A stretch of 15,153 nt of DNA from Alphaproteobacteria bacterium UBA6038 (GTDB lineage Bacteria > Pseudomonadota > Alphaproteobacteria > Micropepsales > Micropepsaceae). Positions within the stretch are counted from its first letter, which is position 1, and each line of letters opens with the position of its first letter. This document shows positions 7,474 to 14,861 of this stretch, piece by piece. Position numbers and translations under genes: made by a program. The notes beneath the pieces were generated by a model that was not told the origin of the DNA, did not search any database, and saw nothing but the letters and a program-made list of their open reading frames with translations. Location of the stretch: contig DIZC01000047.1 in assembly GCA_002429315.1 (NCBI GenBank), forward strand, positions 1 through 15,153. Reading direction: 5' to 3'.

Positions 7474-7719
7474 ATGATGTCCGACCACGTTTCTCGCCGT
7501 CCCATCGTCAGCCTTGCCATCGCCGCAGCCGCGGCCTCGGCGCTCGCGGCCTGCGCAACCAATCCGCCTCCGCCTCCACCTCCGGCGCCTCCGCCGCAGG
7601 CCGAGATGCAGAGCCAGCAGAGCACAACCACTATGGATCAATCCGGCGGTGCGCAATATCAATCGAACCAGGCCGGCATGGCGCGTGGCGGTTCCGGCGG
7701 CGGCTCCGGCGGCGGCTGA
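7474..7719 (+). CDS. Small lipoprotein, Pro-rich then Gly/Ser-rich, 81 aa
   Basis: This is a predicted lipoprotein of unknown function. A short basic N-terminus (HVSRRP) and an Ala-rich hydrophobic core lead to the lipobox Leu24-Ala-Ala-Cys27. Ala at position +2 after the Cys favours outer-membrane sorting. The mature part begins ATN followed by a proline tract with a single Ala interruption, continues Gln- and Ser-rich, and ends in GGSGGGSGGG, so it is probably unstructured. Start ATG 7474 has GGGAG at 7464-7468; ATG 7477 is a near-equal alternative. An upstream in-frame start at 7444 would overlap the promoter and spoil the signal peptide. The EcfG-type promoter upstream suggests induction by general stress. 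Confidence 0.75.
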   Translation: MMSDHVSRRPIVSLAIAAAAASALAACATNPPPPPPPAPPPQAEMQSQQSTTTMDQSGGAQYQSNQAGMARGGSGGGSGGG

Positions 7720-7744
7720 GCCGATTCGTTGCTTTAGCATTGAA

Positions 7745-7768
7745 CGGCGCGGGCGTTTGCCCGCGCCG
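7745..7768. terminator. Perfect 10-bp GC hairpin between convergent genes
   Basis: CGGCGCGGGC (7745-7754) and GCCCGCGCCG (7759-7768) are exact reverse complements around a GTTT loop. It lies 25 bases past the lipoprotein stop and 57 bases from the end of the convergent Lrp gene, where a shared terminator would be expected. There is no T-run on either side, so it may act with Rho or serve as a transcript-stabilising structure. Confidence 0.5.
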
Positions 7769-7825
7769 GCGTGGAGTACGTACTCGTCTATCAGGTGTGG
7801 CGCAGGGCAGCCGCACCGCGCGCTT

Positions 7826-8302
7826 TCATTTCATCTCAACCGGGACACCCGGTTCGCGCTTGGTGGCGTGAATCACCAGCGAAGACTTTACGCTGGCGAC
7901 GCTTTTCGCCGCCGTCAGGGTGTCCGTAATGAAAGCCTGGAAGCTCGATAGATCCTTCGCCACGCACTTCAGCAGAAAATCCACCTCGCCGGAGAGCATG
8001 TAGCACTCGCGAACCTCGGGCCAGCTGCGCACCTGCTCCTCGAATCGCTTGAGGTCGGCGTCCGCCTGGCTGGCCAGCCCGACGAACACATAGGCGCTCA
8101 CCTCGAAGCCGAGCTGCTTCGGATCGAGTTCGGCGTGGTAGCCACAGATGTAGCCCGCCTTCTCGAGCGCCCGCATCCGGCGCAGGCAGGGCGGCGCGGT
8201 GATCTTGGCGCGGTGCGACAGCTCGACATTGGTGATCCGGCCATTGGCCTGAAGTTCGGAGAGGATTCGAAGATCGATAGAGTCGAGCTTATGATGTTCC
8301 AT
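7826..8302 (-). CDS. Lrp/AsnC-family transcriptional regulator, 158 aa
   Basis: This is a feast/famine type DNA-binding regulator, usually responsive to an amino acid. Residues 5-65 form the winged helix-turn-helix (LDSIDLRILSELQANGRI, then RAKITAPPCLRRMRALEKAGYI). Residues about 68-145 form the alpha-beta effector-binding domain, with the turn GEVDFLL where Lrp relatives show G-x-x-D-[FY]. The length is normal for the family. I chose ATG at 8302, giving MEHHKLDS, because upstream codons of the open frame encode no Lrp sequence. The ribosome-binding site is poor. It is divergent from the Kdo hydroxylase gene and probably regulates that operon, itself, or both through the inverted repeat at 8367-8391. 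Confidence 0.92.
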   Translation of the reverse strand: MEHHKLDSIDLRILSELQANGRITNVELSHRAKITAPPCLRRMRALEKAGYICGYHAELDPKQLGFEVSAYVFVGLASQADADLKRFEEQVRSWPEVRECYMLSGEVDFLLKCVAKDLSSFQAFITDTLTAAKSVASVKSSLVIHATKREPGVPVEMK

Positions 8303-8355
8303 GGCGGGCCTGAGGTGGCGGGGCGGTGGCCGGCATTTAACGCCCGAGAGATGAC

Positions 8356-8383
8356 TTGAGCAATAAAATTTCGCAACTATAAG
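8356..8383 (+). promoter_or_regulatory. Sigma-70-like promoter for the kdoO operon
   Basis: TTGAGC (8356-8361) and TATAAG (8378-8383) stand 16 bases apart on the plus strand, matching the -35 consensus at four positions and the -10 consensus at five. Transcription would start near 8390, about 45 bases before the chosen start of the hydroxylase gene. It sits in a clearly A/T-rich patch within GC-rich DNA. Confidence 0.5.
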
Positions 8384-8391
8384 ACGAAATT
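8367..8391. promoter_or_regulatory. Inverted repeat AATTTCG-N11-CGAAATT, candidate Lrp operator
   Basis: AATTTCG (8367-8373) and CGAAATT (8385-8391) are exact reverse complements with an 11-base A/T-rich spacer that contains the -10 box of the plus-strand promoter. Bound protein would therefore block that promoter. The site lies about 65-90 bases upstream of the Lrp gene start. An Lrp-type dimer binding A/T-rich inverted repeats fits, but the assignment is inferred from position only. Confidence 0.45.
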
Positions 8392-8434
8392 CGGGCCGCC
8401 CATATTGCGGTCGGGTTGGGACGGACAATCGATC

Positions 8435-9337
8435 GTGAGCAGGCCGGAACGGGACATTGTGGAGGTACTGGAAACGTTGGACATCGCCGGTTGGGGCGGT
8501 CCCGTTCACACGAATATGGAGAGCAGCGCCATCGAGGCGCTGGAAGACGGCAGGGTTATCCACTTCCCGCGGCTGGCGTTTGCTCTGTCCACGGACGAAG
8601 GGCGCTTCCTGGTACCGGCCGCAGCAGATGCCGGCGCGAAAAACGTGAGCTTCGATGCCCAGGCGGGCGCGTTGAAGCACGCCGCAGGCTCGGCGCAGGA
8701 TTTGGCGGCAATGACCGCGATGATGCAGCGCTATAGCGAGCATGCGGTGGCGCTGGTGCGCATGCTGCTGCCGCGATACGCCGACGCTCTGGAGATCGGG
8801 CGCACCAGTTTTCGGCCGGCGGAGATTGCCGGCCGCGCGCTGAGCGCGCGCAAGGACGACACGCGGCTGCATATCGATGCCTTTCCCTCCACGCCGACCG
8901 GCGGCAAGCGCATCCTGCGGGTGTTCACCAACGTCAATCCGCGCGGCGAGGGGCGGCACTGGCGATTGGGCGCACCGTTCGAGGAGGTGGCGTGCGCGTT
9001 CGTCGGCAAGATTCCACGCCAGGTCCCGGGCAGCGCGCGGGTGCTGAACCTGCTCGGCGCGACGAAGGCATCCCGCACGCCGTATGATCACATGATGCTG
9101 AACATCCACGACGGGATGAAGCTGGACGATGCTTATCAGCGCGATGCGGCGCAGAACGAGTTCAGTTTCCCGCCGGGCTCCACCTGGATCGCATACACCG
9201 ACAAGGTCTCCCATGCCGCCACGAGCGGGCAGCATCTGTTCGAGCAAACGTTCTATCTCCCGGTGCGGGCGATGGCTGATCCGTCGAAATCGCCGTTGCG
9301 CATTCTCGAACGCCTGGCAGGCCGCGCGCTCGCATGA
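8435..9337 (+). CDS. kdoO: Kdo 3-hydroxylase (Fe(II)/2-oxoglutarate dioxygenase), about 300 aa
   Basis: This is a predicted lipopolysaccharide-modifying dioxygenase of the KdoO family, which hydroxylates C3 of a Kdo sugar in the inner core to give Ko. The diagnostic segment HIDAFPSTPTGGKRILRVF is present and supplies the iron ligands His146 and Asp148 (numbering from the chosen start). A likely distal iron ligand is His260 in KVSHAATSGQH. The start is uncertain. GTG 8435 with GGACGGA upstream was chosen; TTG 8405 would add ten residues but lacks a ribosome-binding site, and GTG 8459 is also possible. The stop overlaps the next gene by ATGA, implying translational coupling with the ELM1-family protein. 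The family match is from recalled sequence pattern, not a search. Confidence 0.8.
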   Translation: MSRPERDIVEVLETLDIAGWGGPVHTNMESSAIEALEDGRVIHFPRLAFALSTDEGRFLVPAAADAGAKNVSFDAQAGALKHAAGSAQDLAAMTAMMQRYSEHAVALVRMLLPRYADALEIGRTSFRPAEIAGRALSARKDDTRLHIDAFPSTPTGGKRILRVFTNVNPRGEGRHWRLGAPFEEVACAFVGKIPRQVPGSARVLNLLGATKASRTPYDHMMLNIHDGMKLDDAYQRDAAQNEFSFPPGSTWIAYTDKVSHAATSGQHLFEQTFYLPVRAMADPSKSPLRILERLAGRALA

Positions 9338-10332
9338 ACGCAGACGGGCTGGCCGACGAGATCTGGGTCGTGACCGAAGGCGCGGCGGGCATGGAAAACC
9401 AGTGTCTCGGTCTCGCCGAGCGGCTGCCGATGCCAATCCGCAGCCTCCGAATCGCGCTGCGCCCGCCGTGGCGATGGCTCGCACCCTATTCGCCAGGGTC
9501 CGCGCTCGCCCACGCCACGGTGGCGAGCGATCGCCTCGTGCCGCCGTGGCCGCGACTGTTGATCGGCTGCGGGCGGCAGAGCATCCCGTTCTCCCGCGCG
9601 GTGAAGCGCGCCAGCGGCCGCCGCACGATCATTGTGCAGTGCCAGGATCCGCGCATCAGTCCACGTTTCTTCGACTTGGTCATTCCGGCGGAGCATGACG
9701 AGATGTTGGGCCCGAACGTGTTTCCCATCATCGGCAGTCCGAACCGGATCACGCCCGATCGCCTGCGCAAGGCGCGCGCGCGGTTTGCGCCCCTGTTCGA
9801 GCCGCTGCGCGCCCCGCGCGTGGCGGTGCTGATCGGCGGCGCAAGCCGCACCCATGGATCGCTGGACGTCGCGGCGGCCGAGAGGCTCGGCGCGATGCTG
9901 ACCGAAGCGGCGGGCGACCACGGCCTGATGGTTAGCATGTCCCGTCGCACGATCCCCGCGGCCGCCGCCGTGCTGCGCCGGCATCTTGCGCCCACGGACG
10001 CTTTCGTCTGGGACGGCAGCGGCGACAATCCGTATCTCGGCATGCTGGCGTGGGCCGATGCCTTCGTGGTCACCGCCGATTCGGTCAACATGATCTGCGA
10101 GGCGGCTGCGACAGGAAAACCGGTCCATGTGTTTGCGCTGCCGGGTGGCCGGCGCAAGGCGAAATTGTTCCAGGAATCGGTGGCGCAGCGTGGAATAACC
10201 CGAGCCTTTACCGGCGAAATCGCGCAATGGCATTACGCGCCGCTGGACGAGACCGGCCGCGCTGTGGACCATATCAAGGCGCTGCTTGACGTTACGGGCG
10301 CCGCTCCCGATATGACGGGCAAGGGGCCGTAG
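9334..10332 (+). CDS. ELM1/DUF1022-family protein (GT-B-like fold), 332 aa
   Basis: This protein resembles the family named after plant mitochondrial fission protein ELM1, widespread in alphaproteobacteria. Visible family blocks are WVVTEGAAGMENQCLGLAE near the N-terminus, IGCGRQSIPFSRAVKR, VQCQDPRISPRFFDLVIPAEHD, VLIGGASRTHG, and the C-terminal DSVNMICEAAATGKPVHVFAL. That last block resembles the nucleotide-sugar end of GT-B glycosyltransferases. It has no signal peptide or membrane segment. It starts inside the stop of the Kdo hydroxylase gene (ATGA) and is followed 38 bases later by trxB. The bacterial function is not established. Coupling to kdoO suggests a role in lipopolysaccharide inner-core assembly, perhaps as a glycosyltransferase; this is inference. 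Confidence 0.82.
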   Translation: MNADGLADEIWVVTEGAAGMENQCLGLAERLPMPIRSLRIALRPPWRWLAPYSPGSALAHATVASDRLVPPWPRLLIGCGRQSIPFSRAVKRASGRRTIIVQCQDPRISPRFFDLVIPAEHDEMLGPNVFPIIGSPNRITPDRLRKARARFAPLFEPLRAPRVAVLIGGASRTHGSLDVAAAERLGAMLTEAAGDHGLMVSMSRRTIPAAAAVLRRHLAPTDAFVWDGSGDNPYLGMLAWADAFVVTADSVNMICEAAATGKPVHVFALPGGRRKAKLFQESVAQRGITRAFTGEIAQWHYAPLDETGRAVDHIKALLDVTGAAPDMTGKGP

Positions 10333-10370
10333 CTCGTCATTTGCGAACGCGCTCCACTCTCGGGAGCGGC

Positions 10371-11312
10371 ATGGTGGAAAGTCACGCGAAAGTCGTCATT
10401 CTCGGCAGCGGAGCCGCAGGCTGCACGGCTGCGGTCTATGCCGCGCGCGCGATGCTGGAGCCGGTGATGATTGCCGGGCTGCAGCCCGGGGGCCAGCTCA
10501 CCATCACCACGGAAGTGGAGAACTATCCCGGCTTCGCCGAGGCCATCCAGGGCCCGTGGCTCATGGAGCAAATGCAGACGCAGGCGGCGCATGTGGGCAC
10601 CAAGATCGTGCAGGACACGGTCACGGCCGTGGACCTCGCGCGCCGTCCGTTCACGCTGGTTGCCGATTCGGGCGACCGCTATTCCGCCGACACGCTGATA
10701 GTGGCCACAGGCGCGCAGGCGCGCTGGCTCGATTTGCCCTCGGAAGAGACCTACAAGGGCTTTGGCGTCTCGGCTTGCGCCACCTGCGACGGCTTCTTCT
10801 TCCGCGGCAAGCGTGTGGCTGTTGTGGGCGGCGGCAACACGGCGGCGGAAGAAGCGCTGTTCCTCACCAATTTCGCGGAGCAGGTGACGCTCATCCACCG
10901 GCGCGCGGTGCTGCGCGCCGACAAGACCAACCAGATGCGGCTCGCCGCCAATCCGAAAATTGAAATCATTTATGATTCGGTGGTCGACGAGGTTCTGGGT
11001 ACGGACAATCCGCGTTCGGTCACGGGAGTGCGCATCCGAAATTTCGACACCGGCGAGCAGCGAACGCTGGAGGTCGATGGTTTGTTCGTCGCCATCGGCC
11101 ACGTGCCGGCGACGGAACTGTTCTACGGCCAGCTCGATCTCGACGGCGACGGCTACATCAAGACCGCGCCGGATTCGACGCGCACAAGCGTGCCTGGCGT
11201 GTTCGCGGCCGGCGATGTGAAGGACAAGGTGTTCCGCCAGGCGGTGACGGCCGCCGGGATGGGCTGCATGGCGGCGCTCGAGGCAGAACGGTTCCTGGCC
11301 GGGGGGCATTGA
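10371..11312 (+). CDS. trxB: Thioredoxin reductase (NADPH), 313 aa
   Basis: This is a cytoplasmic flavoenzyme that transfers electrons from NADPH through FAD to thioredoxin. The FAD-binding GSGAAG motif is near the N-terminus, followed by GGQLTITTEVENYPGF. The redox-active pair is Cys136-Ala-Thr-Cys139. The NADPH site reads VVGGGNTAAEEA, followed by IHRR (the phosphate-binding arginines). The C-terminal FAD motif is GVFAAGDVKDKVFRQAVTAA. Length is typical. ATG 10371 is chosen, with GGGAG at 10362-10366; an in-frame TTG at 10341 is less likely. It lies 38 bases after the ELM1 gene and 10 bases before a LysR gene. A trxB-lysR pair, with an Lrp gene close by, is an arrangement I recall from Rhizobiales-type genomes. 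Confidence 0.96.
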   Translation: MVESHAKVVILGSGAAGCTAAVYAARAMLEPVMIAGLQPGGQLTITTEVENYPGFAEAIQGPWLMEQMQTQAAHVGTKIVQDTVTAVDLARRPFTLVADSGDRYSADTLIVATGAQARWLDLPSEETYKGFGVSACATCDGFFFRGKRVAVVGGGNTAAEEALFLTNFAEQVTLIHRRAVLRADKTNQMRLAANPKIEIIYDSVVDEVLGTDNPRSVTGVRIRNFDTGEQRTLEVDGLFVAIGHVPATELFYGQLDLDGDGYIKTAPDSTRTSVPGVFAAGDVKDKVFRQAVTAAGMGCMAALEAERFLAGGH

Positions 11313-11322
11313 GGAGCGGCGT

Positions 11323-12213
11323 ATGGATTGGGACAAGCTTCGCATCTTCCACGCGGTGGCGTCTGCCGGCAGCTTCACCCATGCCGGCCAGATGCTGGCC
11401 CTCAGCCAGTCGGCAGTGAGCCGGCAAATCAGCGCGCTGGAAGAGGAAATCAACACGCCGCTGTTCCAGCGCCACGCCCGCGGCCTGACTCTCACCGATG
11501 AAGGCGAGCTGCTGTACGGTGCAGTGAGCGACGTGCTGACGCGGCTCGGCCAGGCGGAAGAGGCGCTGAAGAATGCACAGGCAGCACCGCGGGGCTCGCT
11601 GAAGATCACGTCAAGCCATGGGCTCGGCACCTACTGGCTGCTGCCGCGCATCAACGAGTTCGTGCGCGATTTTCCCGAGCTGCAGGTACATCTGGTGTTC
11701 GAGGACCGCGAACTCGATCTGGCGCAGCGCGAAGCCGACCTCGCCATCCGCATGCGCGCGCCGGTGCAGGCCGACCTGATCCAGCGCAAGCTGTTCACGG
11801 TGCATTATCACCTGTATGCGACGGCCGATTACCTGAGCCGTCATGGCGCGCCGCAATCCTTCGAGGATCTGGCGCGGCACACGCTGATTGCATATGGCGA
11901 GACGGCAGCGCCCGAAATCCGCGACGTGAACTGGCTGATCGACACCACGCGCCGCGGCGCCAACGGCGGCGGCCGCGCGCTGCGCATCAACAATATCACC
12001 GGCATCATGCACGCCACGGAAGCCGGCATCGGCATCGCCGCCCTGCCCGACTACATCGCCGCCGGACGGCCGCACCTCACGCGCATCCTGCCCGACATCG
12101 AGGGGCCGACGTTCGACGTTCACCTCGTCTATTGCGATGCGCTGCGGCAGTCGAAGCGTGTCGCCGCCTTCCGCGATTTTCTTGTCCGCGCGGCGAAGGA
12201 CTGGCGGCACTGA
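11323..12213 (+). CDS. LysR-family transcriptional regulator, 296 aa
   Basis: This is a DNA-binding regulator with the typical two-part build. Residues about 3-62 are the winged helix-turn-helix (LRIFHAVASAGSFTHAGQML, then SQSAVSRQISALEEE), and residues about 90-295 are the effector-binding domain. The start has a strong GAGGAG at 11311-11316 that overlaps the trxB stop codon, so translation is probably coupled. LysR genes are often divergent from their targets; here the gene is the last member of the same operon, which suggests feedback on redox genes or a distant target. No effector can be named. It converges with the HdeD gene, with only three bases between the stop codons and no terminator in between. 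Confidence 0.93.
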   Translation: MDWDKLRIFHAVASAGSFTHAGQMLALSQSAVSRQISALEEEINTPLFQRHARGLTLTDEGELLYGAVSDVLTRLGQAEEALKNAQAAPRGSLKITSSHGLGTYWLLPRINEFVRDFPELQVHLVFEDRELDLAQREADLAIRMRAPVQADLIQRKLFTVHYHLYATADYLSRHGAPQSFEDLARHTLIAYGETAAPEIRDVNWLIDTTRRGANGGGRALRINNITGIMHATEAGIGIAALPDYIAAGRPHLTRILPDIEGPTFDVHLVYCDALRQSKRVAAFRDFLVRAAKDWRH

Positions 12214-12216
12214 CCG

Positions 12217-12765
12217 TCAGCGCATGCGCGACACGAAGATGTAGCCGACGCCGGTGCTGAGGAAATTGATCCCGAGCAGGATGCCGAGCGCGATCAACGA
12301 AATCGCCGGCAGCCCGAATGCGATGATCAGGGCAAGCACGATGCTCGCCAGCCCCGACAGCAGCATCCAAATCCACGCCGCCTGCGGCCGCATTTCGAAC
12401 GCCAGCGTGACTTCGAACGCGCCCTGAATCAGGAACAGCACGCCCAGCATGACCGTCAGAGCAACCGCGCCGGCGAGCGGGTTGAACAGCAGGAACACGC
12501 CCGCAGCGACCGTCAGCAGCGAAATCAGCAGCGCACCGAAGAACGGACCGGTGCCATGGATCGTGAAGCTCCCGACAAAGAGGAATATTCCGGCCAGCAA
12601 CAGCATCCAGCCGACGAACAAGGTCGTGGCAAGGGTGGACACCACCGGAAAGACGATTGCCACAATGCCGATCAGCGCCATTGCCAATCCCACCCAGAAC
12701 AGGTGGCGCGAGGATGCGCGCAATCGCGTGTGCAAAAGGCCGCTGCCCATCAGTGTGTCGGTCAT
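12217..12765 (-). CDS. HdeD-family membrane protein (DUF308), 182 aa
   Basis: This is a small inner-membrane protein with about six hydrophobic helices in a repeated pattern. Examples are FWVGLAMALIGIVAIVFPVV, LFVGWMLLLAGIFLFVGSF and the glycine-rich LGILLGINFLSTGVGYIFV. This fits the HdeD family, named after an acid-resistance membrane protein of E. coli; the molecular function in alphaproteobacteria is unknown. I chose the ATG at 12765 (MTDTLMGS) because a perfect AAGGAGG (12771-12777) lies five bases upstream. A start seven codons earlier would place that site inside the gene. It lies 56 bases downstream of the EF-G-like gene on the same strand and could be co-transcribed. No EcfG-type promoter was found upstream. 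Confidence 0.88.
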   Translation of the reverse strand: MTDTLMGSGLLHTRLRASSRHLFWVGLAMALIGIVAIVFPVVSTLATTLFVGWMLLLAGIFLFVGSFTIHGTGPFFGALLISLLTVAAGVFLLFNPLAGAVALTVMLGVLFLIQGAFEVTLAFEMRPQAAWIWMLLSGLASIVLALIIAFGLPAISLIALGILLGINFLSTGVGYIFVSRMR

Positions 12766-12770
12766 GAGTC

Positions 12771-12777
12771 CCTCCTT
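12771..12777 (-). promoter_or_regulatory. Consensus ribosome-binding site AAGGAGG of the HdeD gene
   Basis: This is a full-length Shine-Dalgarno sequence, five bases from ATG 12765. It is the strongest in the window, decides the start, and suggests high expression of this small membrane protein. Confidence 0.7.
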
Positions 12778-12821
12778 CGTCTGCACCCCAGACCCAGAAA
12801 CGCGAGTCCCGAATTCGCGGC

Positions 12822-14861
12822 TTAGGCCGCCGCCTTGCGATGGGCGACCACCTGTTCGGCCAGCCGGCCGGTCAACTCCGCCAGGTGGTCGAACTGCATT
12901 TCGTAGGTGCCGACACCCTGGGTCAGCGAACGAAGATCGATGATGAGGCCGTGCAGTTCCGACAGCGGCATCTGCGCTTCCACCGTGTCCCAGCCCTTCC
13001 AGCCGTCGCGCGCATCGTAGCCGAGCAGCTGTCCGCGGCGACCGCTCACCACCTGATTGACTTTCGAGGTGGCGTCGTTCGGCACGTGAATGCGTACATG
13101 CATAACCGGCTCGAGCAACACCGGGGAACAGTTCGGCATGCCCTCCTGCATGGCAATGCGCGCCGCGGTCTGAAACGCGGCATCGGAGGAGTCGACGGTG
13201 TGATAAGACCCGTCGACCAAGGCGACCGAGAAATCGACGACCGGAAAGCCGAGCGGGCCTTCTTTCATGTAGTCGACCACCCCCTTCTCGACGGAAGGGA
13301 TGAACTGGCGCGGCACCACGCCGCCCTTGATCTTGTCCTCGAACACGAAGCCCGAGCCCCGCGGCAGCGGATGGATTTCGATGTGCACGTCGCCGAACTG
13401 GCCGTGGCCGCCGGATTGCCGCTTGTGCCGCCCGTGCTGCCGGCCGGGTTTGCGGATGGTCTCCTTGTACGGAATCTTCGGCGGGTGTGTGCCCACCTTC
13501 AGGCCGTACTTGCTTTGCATACGCTCGACCGCGACCTTGAGGTGGATTTCACCCTGCCCCGCCAGCGCCATCTGCTGCAGCTCGGCATCCTGGCGAAAGT
13601 GCAGCGACGTATCTTCCTCCTGCAGCTTGTGGATGGCGGCGGTGAGCTTCACCTCGTCCTTGCGGTCGGTGGTTTCGATGGCGAGTTCGTACACCGGCTC
13701 GAGCTGCTCGATGGCGATCTTCGGCAGGGTGGCTTTCGCCGTGGAAAGCGTCTCGCCGGTGGCCACGCCCTCGAGGCGGCCCAGCGCCACCGTGTCGCCC
13801 GCCTTCGCCTCGGCGAGCTTGGTTTGCGCCTCGCCCTTCAGCGCGAAGATGCCGCCCACCCGGGCATCGCCGCCATCGCGACGGTGCAGCACGGCGCTGT
13901 CCTTCACCGTGCCGCTGAGCACGCGGGCCAGCGAAAGCTTGCCGTGCGAGCCGTTGAACGTCTTCAGCACCTGAACGATCGCCTCGCCGTTGGGCTTGAT
14001 GCCGAGCCGCCCGGCCACCGCGGAAGCATCCGGCACTTCATGCCGCAGCGCCTTCAAGAGGCGGCGAATGCCATTGTCGCGTTCCGCCGAACCCATCAGC
14101 ACCGGCACCACGGCACCTTGCGCCAACTCTTTCGACAGATCTTCGAATACCTCGTCGCGCGGCGGCTCGATATCGGACAGCAGTTCCTCCATCAGGTGCT
14201 CGTCGAAATCGGCGAGCTTCTCCAGCATCCGATAGCGTGCCTGTTTCTCCTCGCTCTGCACGTCGTCCTGAAGGTCGACCACCTGCGACTCTTCGTGCTC
14301 GCGGTAGACGAACGCGCGCTCGAGCGCCAAATCGACAAACCCGGTGATGGCGCCGCCATCCATGATGGGGATCTGGCGCATCAGCAGCGGCTTGTCGCTC
14401 GCCTCCTGGAGGACCACGAGCAGGTCGCGCACGTTGCCGCTCGCCTTGTCGATCTTGTTGACGAACAGGAAATGGGGGATGCCGGCGTCGCCCAGCCGCT
14501 TGAGGAAGGGCTTGAGCATCTGCACCTTGTTGGGGTCCGGCTCGCACACCACCACCGCGGCGTCCACGCCAGGCAGCACGTTCAGGGTGTCCTGGAGGAA
14601 TTCGATGGAGCCCGGGCAATCGAGAAAGGTGAAGCCGTCGTCGAGATATTTCGTGGTGGCGCAATTCACCTCGACGCTCATCTGGCGGGCCCGGGCCTCG
14701 GCCGAGGAATCCCCGATGGTGTTGCCCTGGGGGACCGAACCCTTGCGCTGCACGGCGCCGGTGATCGCCAGGATAGATTCGAGCAGCGTGGTCTTGCCGC
14801 TGCCGTAAGGTCCCACCAGGGCCACTGCGCGTGGCCCACTTCCTCCATTCTTCCTCGGCAT
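12822..14861 (-). CDS. Divergent EF-G-like translational GTPase (FusA2 type), 679 aa
   Basis: This is a five-domain GTPase related to elongation factor G but of the accessory type found beside canonical FusA. The P-loop is GPYGSGKT (17-24), unlike the AHIDAGKT-type P-loop of EF-G. The switch I region reads RQMSV where EF-G has RGITI, so the catalytic Thr is Ser62. Switch II reads DCPGS (81-85), so the catalytic His is replaced by Ser. NKID (135-138) is intact. Domain IV has GQFGDVHIEI, and the C-terminal domain has the RRGQLLGYDAR region where EF-G shows RRG.I.G. ATG 14861 is chosen because GGGAGG lies six bases upstream. A short GCGGC/GCCGC hairpin spans the stop codon (12817-12830). The cellular role of this class is unclear. 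Confidence 0.9.
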   Translation of the reverse strand: MPRKNGGSGPRAVALVGPYGSGKTTLLESILAITGAVQRKGSVPQGNTIGDSSAEARARQMSVEVNCATTKYLDDGFTFLDCPGSIEFLQDTLNVLPGVDAAVVVCEPDPNKVQMLKPFLKRLGDAGIPHFLFVNKIDKASGNVRDLLVVLQEASDKPLLMRQIPIMDGGAITGFVDLALERAFVYREHEESQVVDLQDDVQSEEKQARYRMLEKLADFDEHLMEELLSDIEPPRDEVFEDLSKELAQGAVVPVLMGSAERDNGIRRLLKALRHEVPDASAVAGRLGIKPNGEAIVQVLKTFNGSHGKLSLARVLSGTVKDSAVLHRRDGGDARVGGIFALKGEAQTKLAEAKAGDTVALGRLEGVATGETLSTAKATLPKIAIEQLEPVYELAIETTDRKDEVKLTAAIHKLQEEDTSLHFRQDAELQQMALAGQGEIHLKVAVERMQSKYGLKVGTHPPKIPYKETIRKPGRQHGRHKRQSGGHGQFGDVHIEIHPLPRGSGFVFEDKIKGGVVPRQFIPSVEKGVVDYMKEGPLGFPVVDFSVALVDGSYHTVDSSDAAFQTAARIAMQEGMPNCSPVLLEPVMHVRIHVPNDATSKVNQVVSGRRGQLLGYDARDGWKGWDTVEAQMPLSELHGLIIDLRSLTQGVGTYEMQFDHLAELTGRLAEQVVAHRKAAA

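Noticed and set aside
7826..9484. Long minus-strand open frame of 552 codons ending in the Lrp sequence
   Set aside because: Only the last 158 codons encode Lrp. The upstream part is antisense to the Kdo hydroxylase and has no domain pattern, so it is a chance extension rather than a fusion.
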